The notes under the pieces were generated by a model, which did no database searches, was not told the origin of the DNA, and saw only the letters and a list, made by a program, of their open reading frames with translations. The position numbers and the translations under genes were made by a program. A stretch of DNA of 64,000 nt. Origin: Pedobacter sp. FW305-3-2-15-E-R2A2 (lineage in GTDB: Bacteria; Bacteroidota; Bacteroidia; Sphingobacteriales; Sphingobacteriaceae). This document shows, in pieces, positions 17,998 to 27,204 of the stretch; within the stretch, counting starts at the first letter, position 1; each line of letters opens with the position of its first letter. The DNA is taken from assembly GCF_038446955.1 (NCBI RefSeq), contig NZ_CP151803.1, positions 5,828,001-5,892,000 on the forward strand, given 5' to 3'.

Positions 17998-19203
17998 TTA
18001 GTATAGATCAATAGACAAATCGTAATAAGAGAGCAGCTTCCTGATTACATTTTCAATAAGGATATCAGGACAAGATGCACCACTGGTCAAATGAACCACA
18101 ACAAGCTCTTTATCTGGTAAATAAGAAAAAGTTGTTTTCAGTTTCCTGGCATGAATATCCCAATGGCTGATCTCCTCATCAGACACCATACTATCGCAGG
18201 AAGAGATGAAATAAGTAGGTAATCTTTCTTCACATAACTCTACCAGATGAGAGGAATTGGAACTGTTGTAACCACCCACCACGATGGCCAGATCTGCATC
18301 CAGCAACAACATGTTGATGACTGCACTCTGATTATCATTGGTGGCATAGCAAAGTGTATCCTTCATATTCGCAAAATGCTCCGAAGTATTTGACTCCTTT
18401 AAACCATGTTTTTCCTTCACAGTTTGCAATAAAAAATCAGCAATCTCCTGGGTGTCACTCGCCAGTAAGGTCGTTTGATTCACGACCCCTATCCGGTTCA
18501 GATCCTGATTTGCATCAAAGCCTTCAGAATACCGGTCCCTGAATACTTCAGAAAAATCAGTTGCCGGCCTTCTGTTCATCATAAAATCGGCGAGCAATAA
18601 AGCTTCCGTCATATCCTTAATGATCAGCGAAGGGGCAACACTTTTACTATGCGAGAAAGTAGCCCTGGTTTCCTCATGATCAGGCTGACCATGCACAATA
18701 ACCGTATAATCATTATCGGCAATCTGAGAAACCCTGGTCCATACTTTTTCTACAAAAGGGCATTTACTTTTATAATAGATTTGCTTTATCCCCTTATCGT
18801 TTAAAATGCGCTCCATCTCAAGTGTAGTTCCAAATGCAGGAATAATGATTACATCGTCTGCTTTTATTTCTTCCCATGGAATGAGCTGATTACCGGAAGT
18901 GTCCATGATAAACCGGACTCCATTCTCCTCCAGGGCTAAGTTGACATGTGAATTGTGTATAATTTCGCTTAGTAAAAAGATTCTTTTGCCAGGATTTTCA
19001 TTTATCGCCGCATAAGCAATTTCTATGGCATTCTCTACTCCATAGCAAAAACCAAAATGACGGGCAAGGTGGATCTTTACTTTTCCAAAATCAAGTACAG
19101 AGGGCATAAGATTCCTTTTCATACGGTCATTCTCCTGCCGGTCTTTTTTTATGGAGGTAATGAATTCACTTTTATAGATCTCCGGAATATTAAAAGCTTT
19201 CAT
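17998..19203 (-). CDS. ispH: 4-hydroxy-3-methylbut-2-enyl diphosphate reductase, long (cyanobacterial/plant-like) form
   Basis: 401 aa. Makes IPP and DMAPP from HMBPP with a [4Fe-4S] cluster. The three cluster Cys are in HFGFCYGVENA, KSKCPFVEKVW and DTLCYATNDNQ; the active-site segment HEETRATFSH and the C-terminal TSGASCPDILIENV are present. At 401 aa it is about 100 residues longer than the usual bacterial enzyme (about 280-320 aa) and closer in size to the cyanobacterial/plastid type. The start overlaps the end of dxs by 14 nt, so the two are translationally coupled. The enzyme needs reduced ferredoxin or flavodoxin; a candidate reductase is encoded upstream at 24540-25550. Confidence 0.93.
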   Translation of the reverse strand: MKAFNIPEIYKSEFITSIKKDRQENDRMKRNLMPSVLDFGKVKIHLARHFGFCYGVENAIEIAYAAINENPGKRIFLLSEIIHNSHVNLALEENGVRFIMDTSGNQLIPWEEIKADDVIIIPAFGTTLEMERILNDKGIKQIYYKSKCPFVEKVWTRVSQIADNDYTVIVHGQPDHEETRATFSHSKSVAPSLIIKDMTEALLLADFMMNRRPATDFSEVFRDRYSEGFDANQDLNRIGVVNQTTLLASDTQEIADFLLQTVKEKHGLKESNTSEHFANMKDTLCYATNDNQSAVINMLLLDADLAIVVGGYNSSNSSHLVELCEERLPTYFISSCDSMVSDEEISHWDIHARKLKTTFSYLPDKELVVVHLTSGASCPDILIENVIRKLLSYYDLSIDLY

Positions 19204-21136
19204 GTCGCATGAGTTTTATGGTCAATACCTTTTCTCTAAGACATGCTCTCGCTGCAGCAACTATTCCCTCCCTGTCGTATTCGCATTCCTTATACAGCTC
19301 ATCTACTTTTCCATGTTCAATGATGCGGTCGGGTACACCCAGAATATGAACTTCTGCATGATATTTATGCGCTGCCATAAACTCTACTACTGCAGTTCCT
19401 AATCCCCCAACCTGGCAAGCATCTTCCACCGTAATCAGCTGATGATAATTCTGAAAAATACGGTGTAAAAGCTTTTCGTCTAAGGGTTTTACAAACCTCA
19501 TATCAAAGAGCCCGGCACTGATTCCTTCTTTTTCCAGCTGATCGCAAGCTTCATTCGCAAAATTTCCAGGGTGTCCGAATGATAAAATGGCGATATCCCT
19601 TCCTTCCCGAATCACTCTACCGGTTCCGATTTCAATTTCTTCAAAGGGTCTTTTCCAATCTGGCATCATTCCCTGTCCTCTCGGATAGCGAATGATAAAC
19701 GGCCGGTCCATTTTGTCCAGCTGAGCTGTATACATCAGGTTTCTTAGCTCGGCCTCGTCCATTGGGGAGCTGATGATCACATCCGGCAAGCAGCGGGAAT
19801 AAGCGATGTCATAAATTCCATGATGTGTAGCCCCATCTTCGCCCACCAATCCGCCCCGGTCCAGACAAAAGATAACCGGTAACCGCTGCAGAACGACATC
19901 ATGGATCATCTGGTCATACCCTCTTTGCATGAAGGAAGAATAAATGTTGCAAAATGCTTTCAGGCCCTGCGAAGCAAACCCCGCAGATAGCGTTACCGCA
20001 TGTTGTTCACAAATCCCCACATCAAATGTCCGGCCGGGCATTTTTTCCATCATAAACTTGAGGGAAGAACCAGACAACATTGCAGGGGTTATTCCTACTA
20101 TTTTTTCATTCAGTTCAGCCAGCTCAATAATGGTATGGCCAAAAACATCCTGGTATTTAGGTGGCTGAGGTTCTGTACTTACCTTTTTATGTATTTCTCC
20201 CGTTACCTTATCAAAAAGACCAGGAAAATGCCAGAGTGTTTTCTCTTCTTCAGCAGGCAAAAATCCTTTCCCTTTTGTGGTCACAACATGAAGAAGTTTT
20301 GGACCTGGAATAGCTTTCAGGTCTTCCAGGATTTCTGCCAGCTTCAATACATCATGCCCGTCAACCGTCCCAAAATACCGCATATTCAGCGCTTCAAAAA
20401 AGTTGGCATGTTCAGCCATCGCACTTTTCAGCCCTGCCTTTGCATGGTTCAAAATATCTTTGGAAAGTTCTCCAACTACAGGGATTTTATCCAGGGTCTT
20501 TCCCAATTTTCGCCGGATTTTATTGTATGTTTTTGAAAGGGTCAAATGGGTCAGATATTCTTTTAAGGCCCCTACATTCTGATCGATAGACATACAATTG
20601 TCGTTGAGGATCACAATCAGATTCGTATTGGAAACCCCCGCATGGTTGAGAGCTTCAAAGGCCAGCCCTGCTGTGATTGCCCCGTCTCCAATCACAGCGA
20701 TGTGTTGCTTGTCATGTTGTCCTTTGTGTTTTGCAGCCAAAGCCATTCCCAATGCGGCCGAAATAGAAGTAGAAGAATGGCCTGTTCCGAAGGTATCATA
20801 ATCACTTTCATTTCTCCTGGGGAAGCCACTGAGCCCTTTATACTTTCGGTTCGTATGGAACTGATTTTTCCTCCCGGTTAGAATTTTGTGACCATAGGCC
20901 TGATGACCTACATCCCAAACGAGCTGATCATAAGGGGTATTCATTACATAATGCAAGGCCGCAGTCAATTCAACAACGCCCAGGCTTGCCCCAAAATGTC
21001 CCCCGTTCAGGCTGACTGTATCAATGATAAATGATCTTAATTCGGCGCATAATTGAGGGAGTTCAGATCGATTTATTTTTCGCAAATCGGCAGGAAAATT
21101 GATCTGATCCAGTAGAGGAAATTCAATGTTTTTCAT
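19190..21136 (-). CDS. dxs: 1-deoxy-D-xylulose-5-phosphate synthase
   Basis: 648 aa, normal length. Thiamine-diphosphate enzyme joining pyruvate and glyceraldehyde 3-phosphate, the entry and usual flux-controlling step of the MEP pathway. Visible: VWDVGHQAYGHKILTGR, GTGHSSTSISAALGMA, the ThDP GDG motif (GDGAITAGLAFEALNH then NDN), the transketolase Pyr domain with DVGICEQHAVT and GLVGEDGATHHG, and the C-terminal domain (VEDACQVGGLGTAV). It lies 56 nt after ispG and overlaps ispH. Its presence beside terpene synthases suggests flux is raised specifically for terpene output. Confidence 0.96.
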   Translation of the reverse strand: MKNIEFPLLDQINFPADLRKINRSELPQLCAELRSFIIDTVSLNGGHFGASLGVVELTAALHYVMNTPYDQLVWDVGHQAYGHKILTGRKNQFHTNRKYKGLSGFPRRNESDYDTFGTGHSSTSISAALGMALAAKHKGQHDKQHIAVIGDGAITAGLAFEALNHAGVSNTNLIVILNDNCMSIDQNVGALKEYLTHLTLSKTYNKIRRKLGKTLDKIPVVGELSKDILNHAKAGLKSAMAEHANFFEALNMRYFGTVDGHDVLKLAEILEDLKAIPGPKLLHVVTTKGKGFLPAEEEKTLWHFPGLFDKVTGEIHKKVSTEPQPPKYQDVFGHTIIELAELNEKIVGITPAMLSGSSLKFMMEKMPGRTFDVGICEQHAVTLSAGFASQGLKAFCNIYSSFMQRGYDQMIHDVVLQRLPVIFCLDRGGLVGEDGATHHGIYDIAYSRCLPDVIISSPMDEAELRNLMYTAQLDKMDRPFIIRYPRGQGMMPDWKRPFEEIEIGTGRVIREGRDIAILSFGHPGNFANEACDQLEKEGISAGLFDMRFVKPLDEKLLHRIFQNYHQLITVEDACQVGGLGTAVVEFMAAHKYHAEVHILGVPDRIIEHGKVDELYKECEYDREGIVAAARACLREKVLTIKLMRHESF

Positions 21137-21192
21137 GGTAAAATGAGATTAATCAGGGATGAAACGACAGTTGTATGTGGGGGGTATCTCTG

Positions 21193-23136
21193 TTATGGGG
21201 GTTCTTCCCATGCTCCGTACTCTTTAATGAGGTCTATCAATATACCGACAGCCAGTTCAGTGTCTACATTTCTCCTGACCATGTCCTTTCCACGATAGAG
21301 AGAAATCCTTCCAGGACCACTTCCTACATATCCAAAATCTGCATCGGCCATTTCTCCAGGACCATTTACAATACAACCCATGATCGCTATTTTTAGCCCT
21401 TTAAGGTGACTGGTCGCTATCCTTACTTTCTCCGTTGTAGTTTGCAGATCGAATAATGTACGTCCACAGGATGGACAGGAAATATACTCTGTCCCCGAAA
21501 TCCTTGTACGGGTAACCTGGAGGATACCAAAGGCAATATTGTTTAAAACCATTGGCAAGTCTTCGAATTCAGCAGTGACCGGTACCGGGACTAACCAGAT
21601 TCCATCTTTCCATCCATTTAAAATCAGTTCACCGGCATAAGCAGCATAGTTAACAATTAAGTCGTCCATACTATTATCGTCCGGATGAGCCCTTAAAATA
21701 CAGGGAATTTGAAGTTTACTGATTTCCAGGAGATGAAGCCGTGCTAAACAATCCTTTGCCGGGAGCACGCCGGCGGTATCAATCACTAAGATTACTTTGG
21801 ACAAATCCTGATCCGCAAATTCAGTAACAAAAGAACCGACTTCAGAATAATTAAGCAGAATCATATTCGCCTTCCCGGAAGTATACCGGCTGGATTTATA
21901 CTCTTCCAATTCAAAAAGAGGAAAATAGGTCTCTTTATCCGGGAGCGTCCTCCATACCTGGAAAGGTAAAATCATACCCATCATTCCCGGTGGAGAAAAA
22001 GACAACGGGCGGTCAAGAAAGATATAATCCGCAGCGGCATGTCCAATATTCCACTTATCGGTAAGCGCATTGTAGGCATATCCAATCGCTGTAAAATCAG
22101 TGTTGCTAACCTCCTCCATTCCGGAAAAATCAGCCACTACAATTGGCGGACTATCTGCTCCAATGTTTAAAATTTTAGAAGTTTGAACCCGATCCTGACG
22201 AAAGGAGTTCAGTTGTTTTTCCTGAGGATGATCGCTTAAACCTGATCCCCCACTATATCGTCGCACAATGCTGCGGCAAACCGGTAATTCAAATTCCGGA
22301 GCTTCCGTAAGTGACACCCTAATGGTATCCCCGATCCCGCTTTCCAATAAAGTTCCGATTCCAATTGCGGATTTAATCCTCCCCTGCTCCATATCTCCCG
22401 CTTCAGTAACACCCAGATGCAATGGGTAACAATGTTTGAGTTCTTGCTGCATATTCTGAACAAGTAAACGATAAGCACCAATCATGACCAGTGGATTACT
22501 GGATTTCATGCTCAATACGATGTTGTAAAAATTGAGGTCCTCAGCGATGCGGAGAAATTCCATTGCACTCTCTACCATTCCAATTGGAGAATCGCCATAT
22601 CGGCTCATAATCCGGTCACTTAAAGAACCATGATTCGTACCGATACGGATTGCAGTACCATATTCTTTGCAGATTTTGATCAATGGAACCAATCTGTTCC
22701 GGATTCTGTCCAGCTCATATTGATAAGCATCATCATTGTAATCAATGGTTTCAAATCTCTTCTTATCTGCATAATTACCAGGATTGATCCTTACTTTCTC
22801 CACAATCCTGGCTGCGGCTTCCGCTGCGTTAGGTGTAAAATGAATATCTGCAACAAGAGGAACAAAGCATCCGCTTTTACGCAGGTTTTGCTGAATATTT
22901 AACAGATTTTCTGCATCACGAAGACCTGGCGCTGTAATCCGGACCAAGTCGGCCCCTGCATCCACACATTTCATCACCTGATCAACGGTAGCCCTGGTGT
23001 CCATCGTATCCGTGGTGGTCATGGTTTGGAGCCTAATGGGAAAAGAACTGCCCAACAGCAAATGCCCAGCCTTTACATCAACGGTGGTCAGCCTGCCCGA
23101 TGACCTGGCGTTTAAACTTAAAACTTCAGGTTTCAT
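21193..23136 (-). CDS. ispG: 4-hydroxy-3-methylbut-2-en-1-yl diphosphate synthase (long, Bacteroidota type)
   Basis: 647 aa. Reduces MEcPP to HMBPP. The N-terminal TIM-barrel domain (TMTTTDTMDTRATVDQVMKC, LVADIHFTPNAA, INPGNYADKK, IGTNHGSLSDRI) is followed by an inserted domain of about 250 residues, as in plant, chlamydial and Bacteroidota enzymes. The C-terminal [4Fe-4S] domain has ISCPSCGRTLFDL and MGCIVNGPGEMADADFGYVG. The first Cys pair and the GCIVNGPGE Cys are the cluster ligands. It is 26 nt downstream of the prenyl transferase gene. Electron supply comes from ferredoxin or flavodoxin. Confidence 0.95.
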   Translation of the reverse strand: MKPEVLSLNARSSGRLTTVDVKAGHLLLGSSFPIRLQTMTTTDTMDTRATVDQVMKCVDAGADLVRITAPGLRDAENLLNIQQNLRKSGCFVPLVADIHFTPNAAEAAARIVEKVRINPGNYADKKRFETIDYNDDAYQYELDRIRNRLVPLIKICKEYGTAIRIGTNHGSLSDRIMSRYGDSPIGMVESAMEFLRIAEDLNFYNIVLSMKSSNPLVMIGAYRLLVQNMQQELKHCYPLHLGVTEAGDMEQGRIKSAIGIGTLLESGIGDTIRVSLTEAPEFELPVCRSIVRRYSGGSGLSDHPQEKQLNSFRQDRVQTSKILNIGADSPPIVVADFSGMEEVSNTDFTAIGYAYNALTDKWNIGHAAADYIFLDRPLSFSPPGMMGMILPFQVWRTLPDKETYFPLFELEEYKSSRYTSGKANMILLNYSEVGSFVTEFADQDLSKVILVIDTAGVLPAKDCLARLHLLEISKLQIPCILRAHPDDNSMDDLIVNYAAYAGELILNGWKDGIWLVPVPVTAEFEDLPMVLNNIAFGILQVTRTRISGTEYISCPSCGRTLFDLQTTTEKVRIATSHLKGLKIAIMGCIVNGPGEMADADFGYVGSGPGRISLYRGKDMVRRNVDTELAVGILIDLIKEYGAWEEPP

Positions 23137-23162
23137 ATCAATTCCAGATAAAAAATTCAGTT

Positions 23163-24134
23163 TTAAGATTGACGGACTAATAAAGAATTAGCTAATTCTG
23201 ATAGCTTTTCTTTCTTGTATACCGGTATATCGATCAGGTCAAGGCTTTTGAAAGCAATTTCGGTGTAATGTAAAATGGCAGTACTGGCCCATTCATTTAC
23301 TTTCAGCTTTTTATACAGGTCAATCACAGTATGAATCCGATCTTCCCCCCTTAACTGCATTGCTGCTTTCAATTCCTTTTTCTGAAATGGATCCGCCAGC
23401 TCAAATGCCTTTAGCAGGACTGCTGTTTTTTTATTCTCCAGGATATCGCTCCCCACTTGTTTCCCAGTGATGGAAACATCGCCAAAGGCATCCAGAAAAT
23501 CATCCTGGATCTGAAAAGCAATTCCGATATTTTCACCGAAATCATAAATATCATTTTGCTGCTGTGTATTTGCCGAACCAATAATGGCGCCGATCTGTGC
23601 GGCAGTTCCCAGCAAAACCGATGTCTTGAAGGTGATCATCCTGAGATAATCTTCATATTTTAACGTTTCAATTTCCCGATCTTCAAAATCAATATCCATC
23701 TGTTGTCCTTCGCAGATCCGACAGGCCATTTCCGAAAATAAATGAGTAATCTGTTCACGATAAGCGCTATTTATTCTATTCAGCTGCATGTAAGCATGAA
23801 TCAATAACATATCACCCGCTAAGATGGCGGTATTTTCTCCATATTTCAGGTGCAAAGTAGGACGGCCCCTACGTAAAATGGAATGATCCATAATGTCGTC
23901 ATGGATGAGCGAAAAGTTATGAAACAATTCGACCGCGTTGGCTACAAGATAAGCGTCCGTATGAATTTCATTAAAAAGCTCATTACTCATAAGGCACAAA
24001 ACGGGTCGTATTTTCTTGCCTGAAGCACACATGAAGTACGCAATTGATTCGTATAAATTTTCTGGCTGAGCAGGAAAAGTGATGGAATCAGTTTGAGCTT
24101 GATAAGACTCAAATATTTCTGAAAAAGAGAGCAT
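23163..24134 (-). CDS. Trans-isoprenyl diphosphate synthase (FPP/GGPP synthase type)
   Basis: 323 aa, first gene of the terpene operon. Condenses IPP with allylic diphosphates. First aspartate motif SLIHDDIMDHS (D79, D80, D83) followed by RRGRPT; second motif IQDDFLDAFGD; GKKIRP at the N-terminus binds IPP. The first motif has no two-residue insertion and the residue five before it is Phe74, which usually limits chain length, so C15 or C20 products are more likely than long quinone side chains. This is inference from motif rules. It would supply the substrate to the two downstream terpene synthases. Confidence 0.9.
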   Translation of the reverse strand: MLSFSEIFESYQAQTDSITFPAQPENLYESIAYFMCASGKKIRPVLCLMSNELFNEIHTDAYLVANAVELFHNFSLIHDDIMDHSILRRGRPTLHLKYGENTAILAGDMLLIHAYMQLNRINSAYREQITHLFSEMACRICEGQQMDIDFEDREIETLKYEDYLRMITFKTSVLLGTAAQIGAIIGSANTQQQNDIYDFGENIGIAFQIQDDFLDAFGDVSITGKQVGSDILENKKTAVLLKAFELADPFQKKELKAAMQLRGEDRIHTVIDLYKKLKVNEWASTAILHYTEIAFKSLDLIDIPVYKKEKLSELANSLLVRQS

Positions 24135-24539
24135 ATGTTTATGATTAAGTAAACAAAGGGATTCGAATTACCAACAACAAGAACTACATAAACAGGGTTT
24201 TAAATTAGTTTACCACCAGTAGGTGTTGCCATACAAATGTATATACCCACATATCAAACACTACTCATTCATTTTATTCCTTATCACTCTATTTTCCGAT
24301 AGATGAGTTAAACAATTAAAAAGACGCATTACCCGAAAATACCATCAATCATTACTCTTTGGTTAAAAATTTTCAAAAACCTCATTCATTATATTCAGAA
24401 TTAATGAACAGAGAAAAAAACAGCTTAAAAGACAGTTAAAGACATTTTATAATAAAAAAAAGCAAAAAAGAACAAATTCTGCAAAATGAATATTTTATCA
24501 AACAGAAAATGAATAAAGTAAAAAAAATCAGATTTTCCG
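24135..24539. other. Intergenic region carrying the terpene-operon promoter
   Basis: About 405 bp, very AT-rich, no credible gene. It must contain the start of the seven-gene leftward operon. One -7-like box (24234-24241) is reported separately. Homopolymeric A runs near 24410-24530 lie just past the stop of the reductase gene; no clear hairpin was seen there. Confidence 0.5.
24234..24241 (-). promoter_or_regulatory. Candidate Bacteroidota -7 box for the terpene operon
   Basis: TACATTTG on the minus strand fits TAnnTTTG, about 100 nt before the first start codon. The only TTTG upstream (24255-24258) is 13 nt away instead of about 19, so the match is partial. Confidence 0.3.
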
Positions 24540-25550
24540 CTAGAATTCTGAAACGCCATTGACTGTCGTATACTTCATCGTATATTTTAAGCCGGGGTTG
24601 AGGTATTGATAAGCACTATGACTCATCAATGCTGCTTCATGGAAACCACAAAGAATCAGTTTGAGTTTATTCTTATAGGTATTAATATCACCAATTGCAT
24701 AAATGCCTGGGATATTTGTCGAATAATCTTCTGTATTGACCTCAATTGCACTTTTATTGATATTTAGATTCCAGGCTTCAATCGGACCTAATTTCGGGCT
24801 TACACCATAAAGAGGAATCAAATGGTCTGTAGCTACACTGATCACCTCATTGCTCTCATTGTGGATGAGTTCCACATTTTCGAGCTTATCGAATCCGGAG
24901 ATGGAATGCAGGTTACTGTTCAGTGCAAGTTTTATCTTCCCACTTTCTGCAAGCTCCATTACTTTACTAACCGAATCAGGAGCTCCGCGAAAGCTTTCGC
25001 TCCTATGAACCAATGTTAGTTCTTCAACGATATCAGACAGAAAAATAGTCCAGTCTAAGGCTGAATCCCCTCCTCCGGCAATGATCATTTTTTGCCCGTT
25101 ATACTGTTGAGGATTGAGGATCATATAGTTTACACCAGCCCCGTTCTCAAATCGTTCAATCCCGGATAATACAGGTTTACGCGGCTCAAAACAACCTAAG
25201 CCTCCGGCGATGACAATAACCTTAGCTGAGATCACTGTCTCCATGTTCGTCGTTAGGATAAAGTCACGCTCTCCCCGTTTTTCCAGAATTTCAACCCGCT
25301 CCCCCATAGTAAAGGTTGGATGGAAGGGTTTTACCTGTTCTAAAAGGTTCTCCACCAGATCCTGAGCAAGAATATTTGGATAACCCGGAATATCATAGAT
25401 TGGTTTCTTAGGGTACAATTCAGACAACTGCCCGCCAGCCTTTGGCAGATAATCAATTAAATGGCAGCGCATTTTGAGCAAACCTGCTTCAAAAACCGCA
25501 AACAGTCCAACAGGGCCTGCCCCGATAATGGCTAAATCAGTGGAAATCAT
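24540..25550 (-). CDS. Ferredoxin/flavodoxin-NADP(+) reductase, thioredoxin-reductase-like type
   Basis: 336 aa FAD/NAD(P) two-domain flavoprotein. FAD site IIGAGPVGLFAVFEAGL, then AGGQLSELYPKKPIYDIPG, NADP-site AGGGDSALDWTIFL and VHRSESFRG, and the FAD-binding GIYAIGDIN. No redox CxxC is present at the position used by thioredoxin reductase, which identifies the YumC-like ferredoxin-NADP reductase branch. Such enzymes feed electrons to ferredoxin or flavodoxin. IspG and IspH of the operon beginning 405 bp downstream both require that supply, so a functional link is plausible. The gap argues it is a separate transcript. Confidence 0.85.
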   Translation of the reverse strand: MISTDLAIIGAGPVGLFAVFEAGLLKMRCHLIDYLPKAGGQLSELYPKKPIYDIPGYPNILAQDLVENLLEQVKPFHPTFTMGERVEILEKRGERDFILTTNMETVISAKVIVIAGGLGCFEPRKPVLSGIERFENGAGVNYMILNPQQYNGQKMIIAGGGDSALDWTIFLSDIVEELTLVHRSESFRGAPDSVSKVMELAESGKIKLALNSNLHSISGFDKLENVELIHNESNEVISVATDHLIPLYGVSPKLGPIEAWNLNINKSAIEVNTEDYSTNIPGIYAIGDINTYKNKLKLILCGFHEAALMSHSAYQYLNPGLKYTMKYTTVNGVSEF

Positions 25551-25741
25551 AGGGCGTTAATTTTTAAGATTAACAAAATTAACGCATTGATTTCCAGAAC
25601 AATCAATTCATTCCATTCATCTTGTTTAACCGGAAAATGCAAATAAACCACAACGGACAAGTAGAATAATTCGACCCAAAAAGCCCGAAACACCAGATTC
25701 AAACGGATTGATTTTATATCCTCAATTTGATTCAATTTTGC

Positions 25742-27145
25742 TTAATTCTCCAAAAAAGGAGCCAGGTTTTCTTCAGGAAGAAACTCCACCCGATAAGGCA
25801 TAATACTCGTATTTAACATCCATAAGAAAGTACCTGCAAAATTTGTCAACACCACGATATGCCGCTTAGAAGTCGTCTGCAAAATGGCTTTCTGACCAAT
25901 CAGGTAAGCACTTCCCATCCGCTCATTATAAATCTCTACCGGCAGTTTTGTTTCTGTGATCAGCTTTGCTTTTCTGTTCTGTTCATCGAGTTTAAAGATC
26001 AGCGTTCGGGACAGTTTCTTACTCGTTCCATTATCAAACAACATCAGATTGCCATCACTGTTTATATGCACCGCATGCCCCTGATCAAAGGCTGTTCCCT
26101 CAGGCATTTTGAAATCTCCGTTCTTTCCAAACTTCCAGATTACTTTTCCAGATCTCGCATCGATCTTCCAGACCTGCCCATTGTTATAAAAAGAAATCAG
26201 GTAGTTTCCATCTTTATCATAATTCAGGCTATTGGCATGCATCCAATCTTTCCTGTCCCTAACTACATTTTTATCTTTCAGCGGGTCCAGTTCATCAAAA
26301 ACCGACCAACTCCAGACCTTTTTCCCATACCTGTCCAGTACCATAATGCCATCGCTTTTCACCGTATCCTGTCTTCCTCCACCATATCGGCTCAGGTTGA
26401 AAACTTTCTGCTCTACACAAAGCGTAACTACCTGATCTTTTTTATTCAATAAAACTTCGTGGTGAATGGTTTGTTTAAAATCTTTCTGCCCCTTTTTCAG
26501 GTGCAGTAAGGTATCCCCGTTTAAGGAAATTTCAAGTATTTCATTTCCATAACTGGTAGGATATTCTTCGTTCCCTAAAATTGAAAGAATGGTTTTATTT
26601 TGAGTAAAGTGGCTCGTTTTAAATCCGGTTCCTACCACCTGATGATACCATTTGATCTCTCCTTTAGCATTGATAAGGAAAACAACCCCAGGTAATTCTC
26701 TCTGGTAAATCAGCATAAAACCTTTTTTAAACGGCTCAGGGATCACCTTTTGATCCGGCGCAGTTACTTTAAAAAGATCATGAATCCAAACGGGAAAGTT
26801 CTGCGTAGCAAAATCATACACTTTGCTTTCCGCTTTACAAGTCCCATCCTCTGTGATCACCCGGTATTGATAAGATTCCTTAGGCACCAGGTTCGTCATC
26901 ATCAGGTGATGGATCTTTTTCTGTTCAGAAAGCGGCGTTGTAAATACCTGTTTTTCCTTTCCTTTTATCCAATACTCAATCCTTGCCTTTAAGGGCTCAG
27001 AGAGCTGGATATCTGCATTCACCTTTAACGTATTTCTACCAGGGTTACTCAGCTTAACCTCTACGATTTTCTGGGTACAGGGATCTGTACAGGCGGTAAA
27101 CAAACCTATAAACAAAAAAGGGAAGCTGATTTTAATCCATCTCAT
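25742..27145 (-). CDS. Arylsulfate sulfotransferase-like lipoprotein (PF05935 type)
   Basis: 467 aa. Signal peptide ends in IGLFTACTD, a lipobox. An N-terminal Ig-like domain of about 100 residues precedes a six-bladed beta-propeller like that of the PLP-independent aryl sulfotransferases. Candidate catalytic/substrate His: TIHHEVLL, DWMHANSLNYD and DQGHAVHINSDGN, which match the arrangement of conserved His in that family, along with ARSGKVIWKFGKNGDF. It would move a sulfuryl group between phenolic compounds at the cell surface. It follows a strong terminator, so it is transcribed apart from the upstream SusCD operon. Substrate unknown. Confidence 0.75.
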   Translation of the reverse strand: MRWIKISFPFLFIGLFTACTDPCTQKIVEVKLSNPGRNTLKVNADIQLSEPLKARIEYWIKGKEKQVFTTPLSEQKKIHHLMMTNLVPKESYQYRVITEDGTCKAESKVYDFATQNFPVWIHDLFKVTAPDQKVIPEPFKKGFMLIYQRELPGVVFLINAKGEIKWYHQVVGTGFKTSHFTQNKTILSILGNEEYPTSYGNEILEISLNGDTLLHLKKGQKDFKQTIHHEVLLNKKDQVVTLCVEQKVFNLSRYGGGRQDTVKSDGIMVLDRYGKKVWSWSVFDELDPLKDKNVVRDRKDWMHANSLNYDKDGNYLISFYNNGQVWKIDARSGKVIWKFGKNGDFKMPEGTAFDQGHAVHINSDGNLMLFDNGTSKKLSRTLIFKLDEQNRKAKLITETKLPVEIYNERMGSAYLIGQKAILQTTSKRHIVVLTNFAGTFLWMLNTSIMPYRVEFLPEENLAPFLEN

Positions 27146-27149
27146 ATGC

Positions 27150-27190
27150 TATAAATAAAAAATCGGGACGCCATGTACTGGTGTCCCGAT
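27150..27190 (-). terminator. Strong terminator of the second SusCD operon
   Basis: A 12-bp stem with one G-T pair (27162-27173 with 27179-27190) and a 5-nt loop. The minus strand continues TTTTTTATTTATAG. It lies 14 nt past the SusD stop. Confidence 0.88.
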
Positions 27191-27204
27191 CAAATATATC
27201 AATA

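Noticed and set aside
25547..25735. 62-codon minus-strand ORF overlapping the reductase start
   Set aside because: Hydrophobic, low-complexity composition, no family resemblance and no good start signal. Likely chance in AT-rich DNA.
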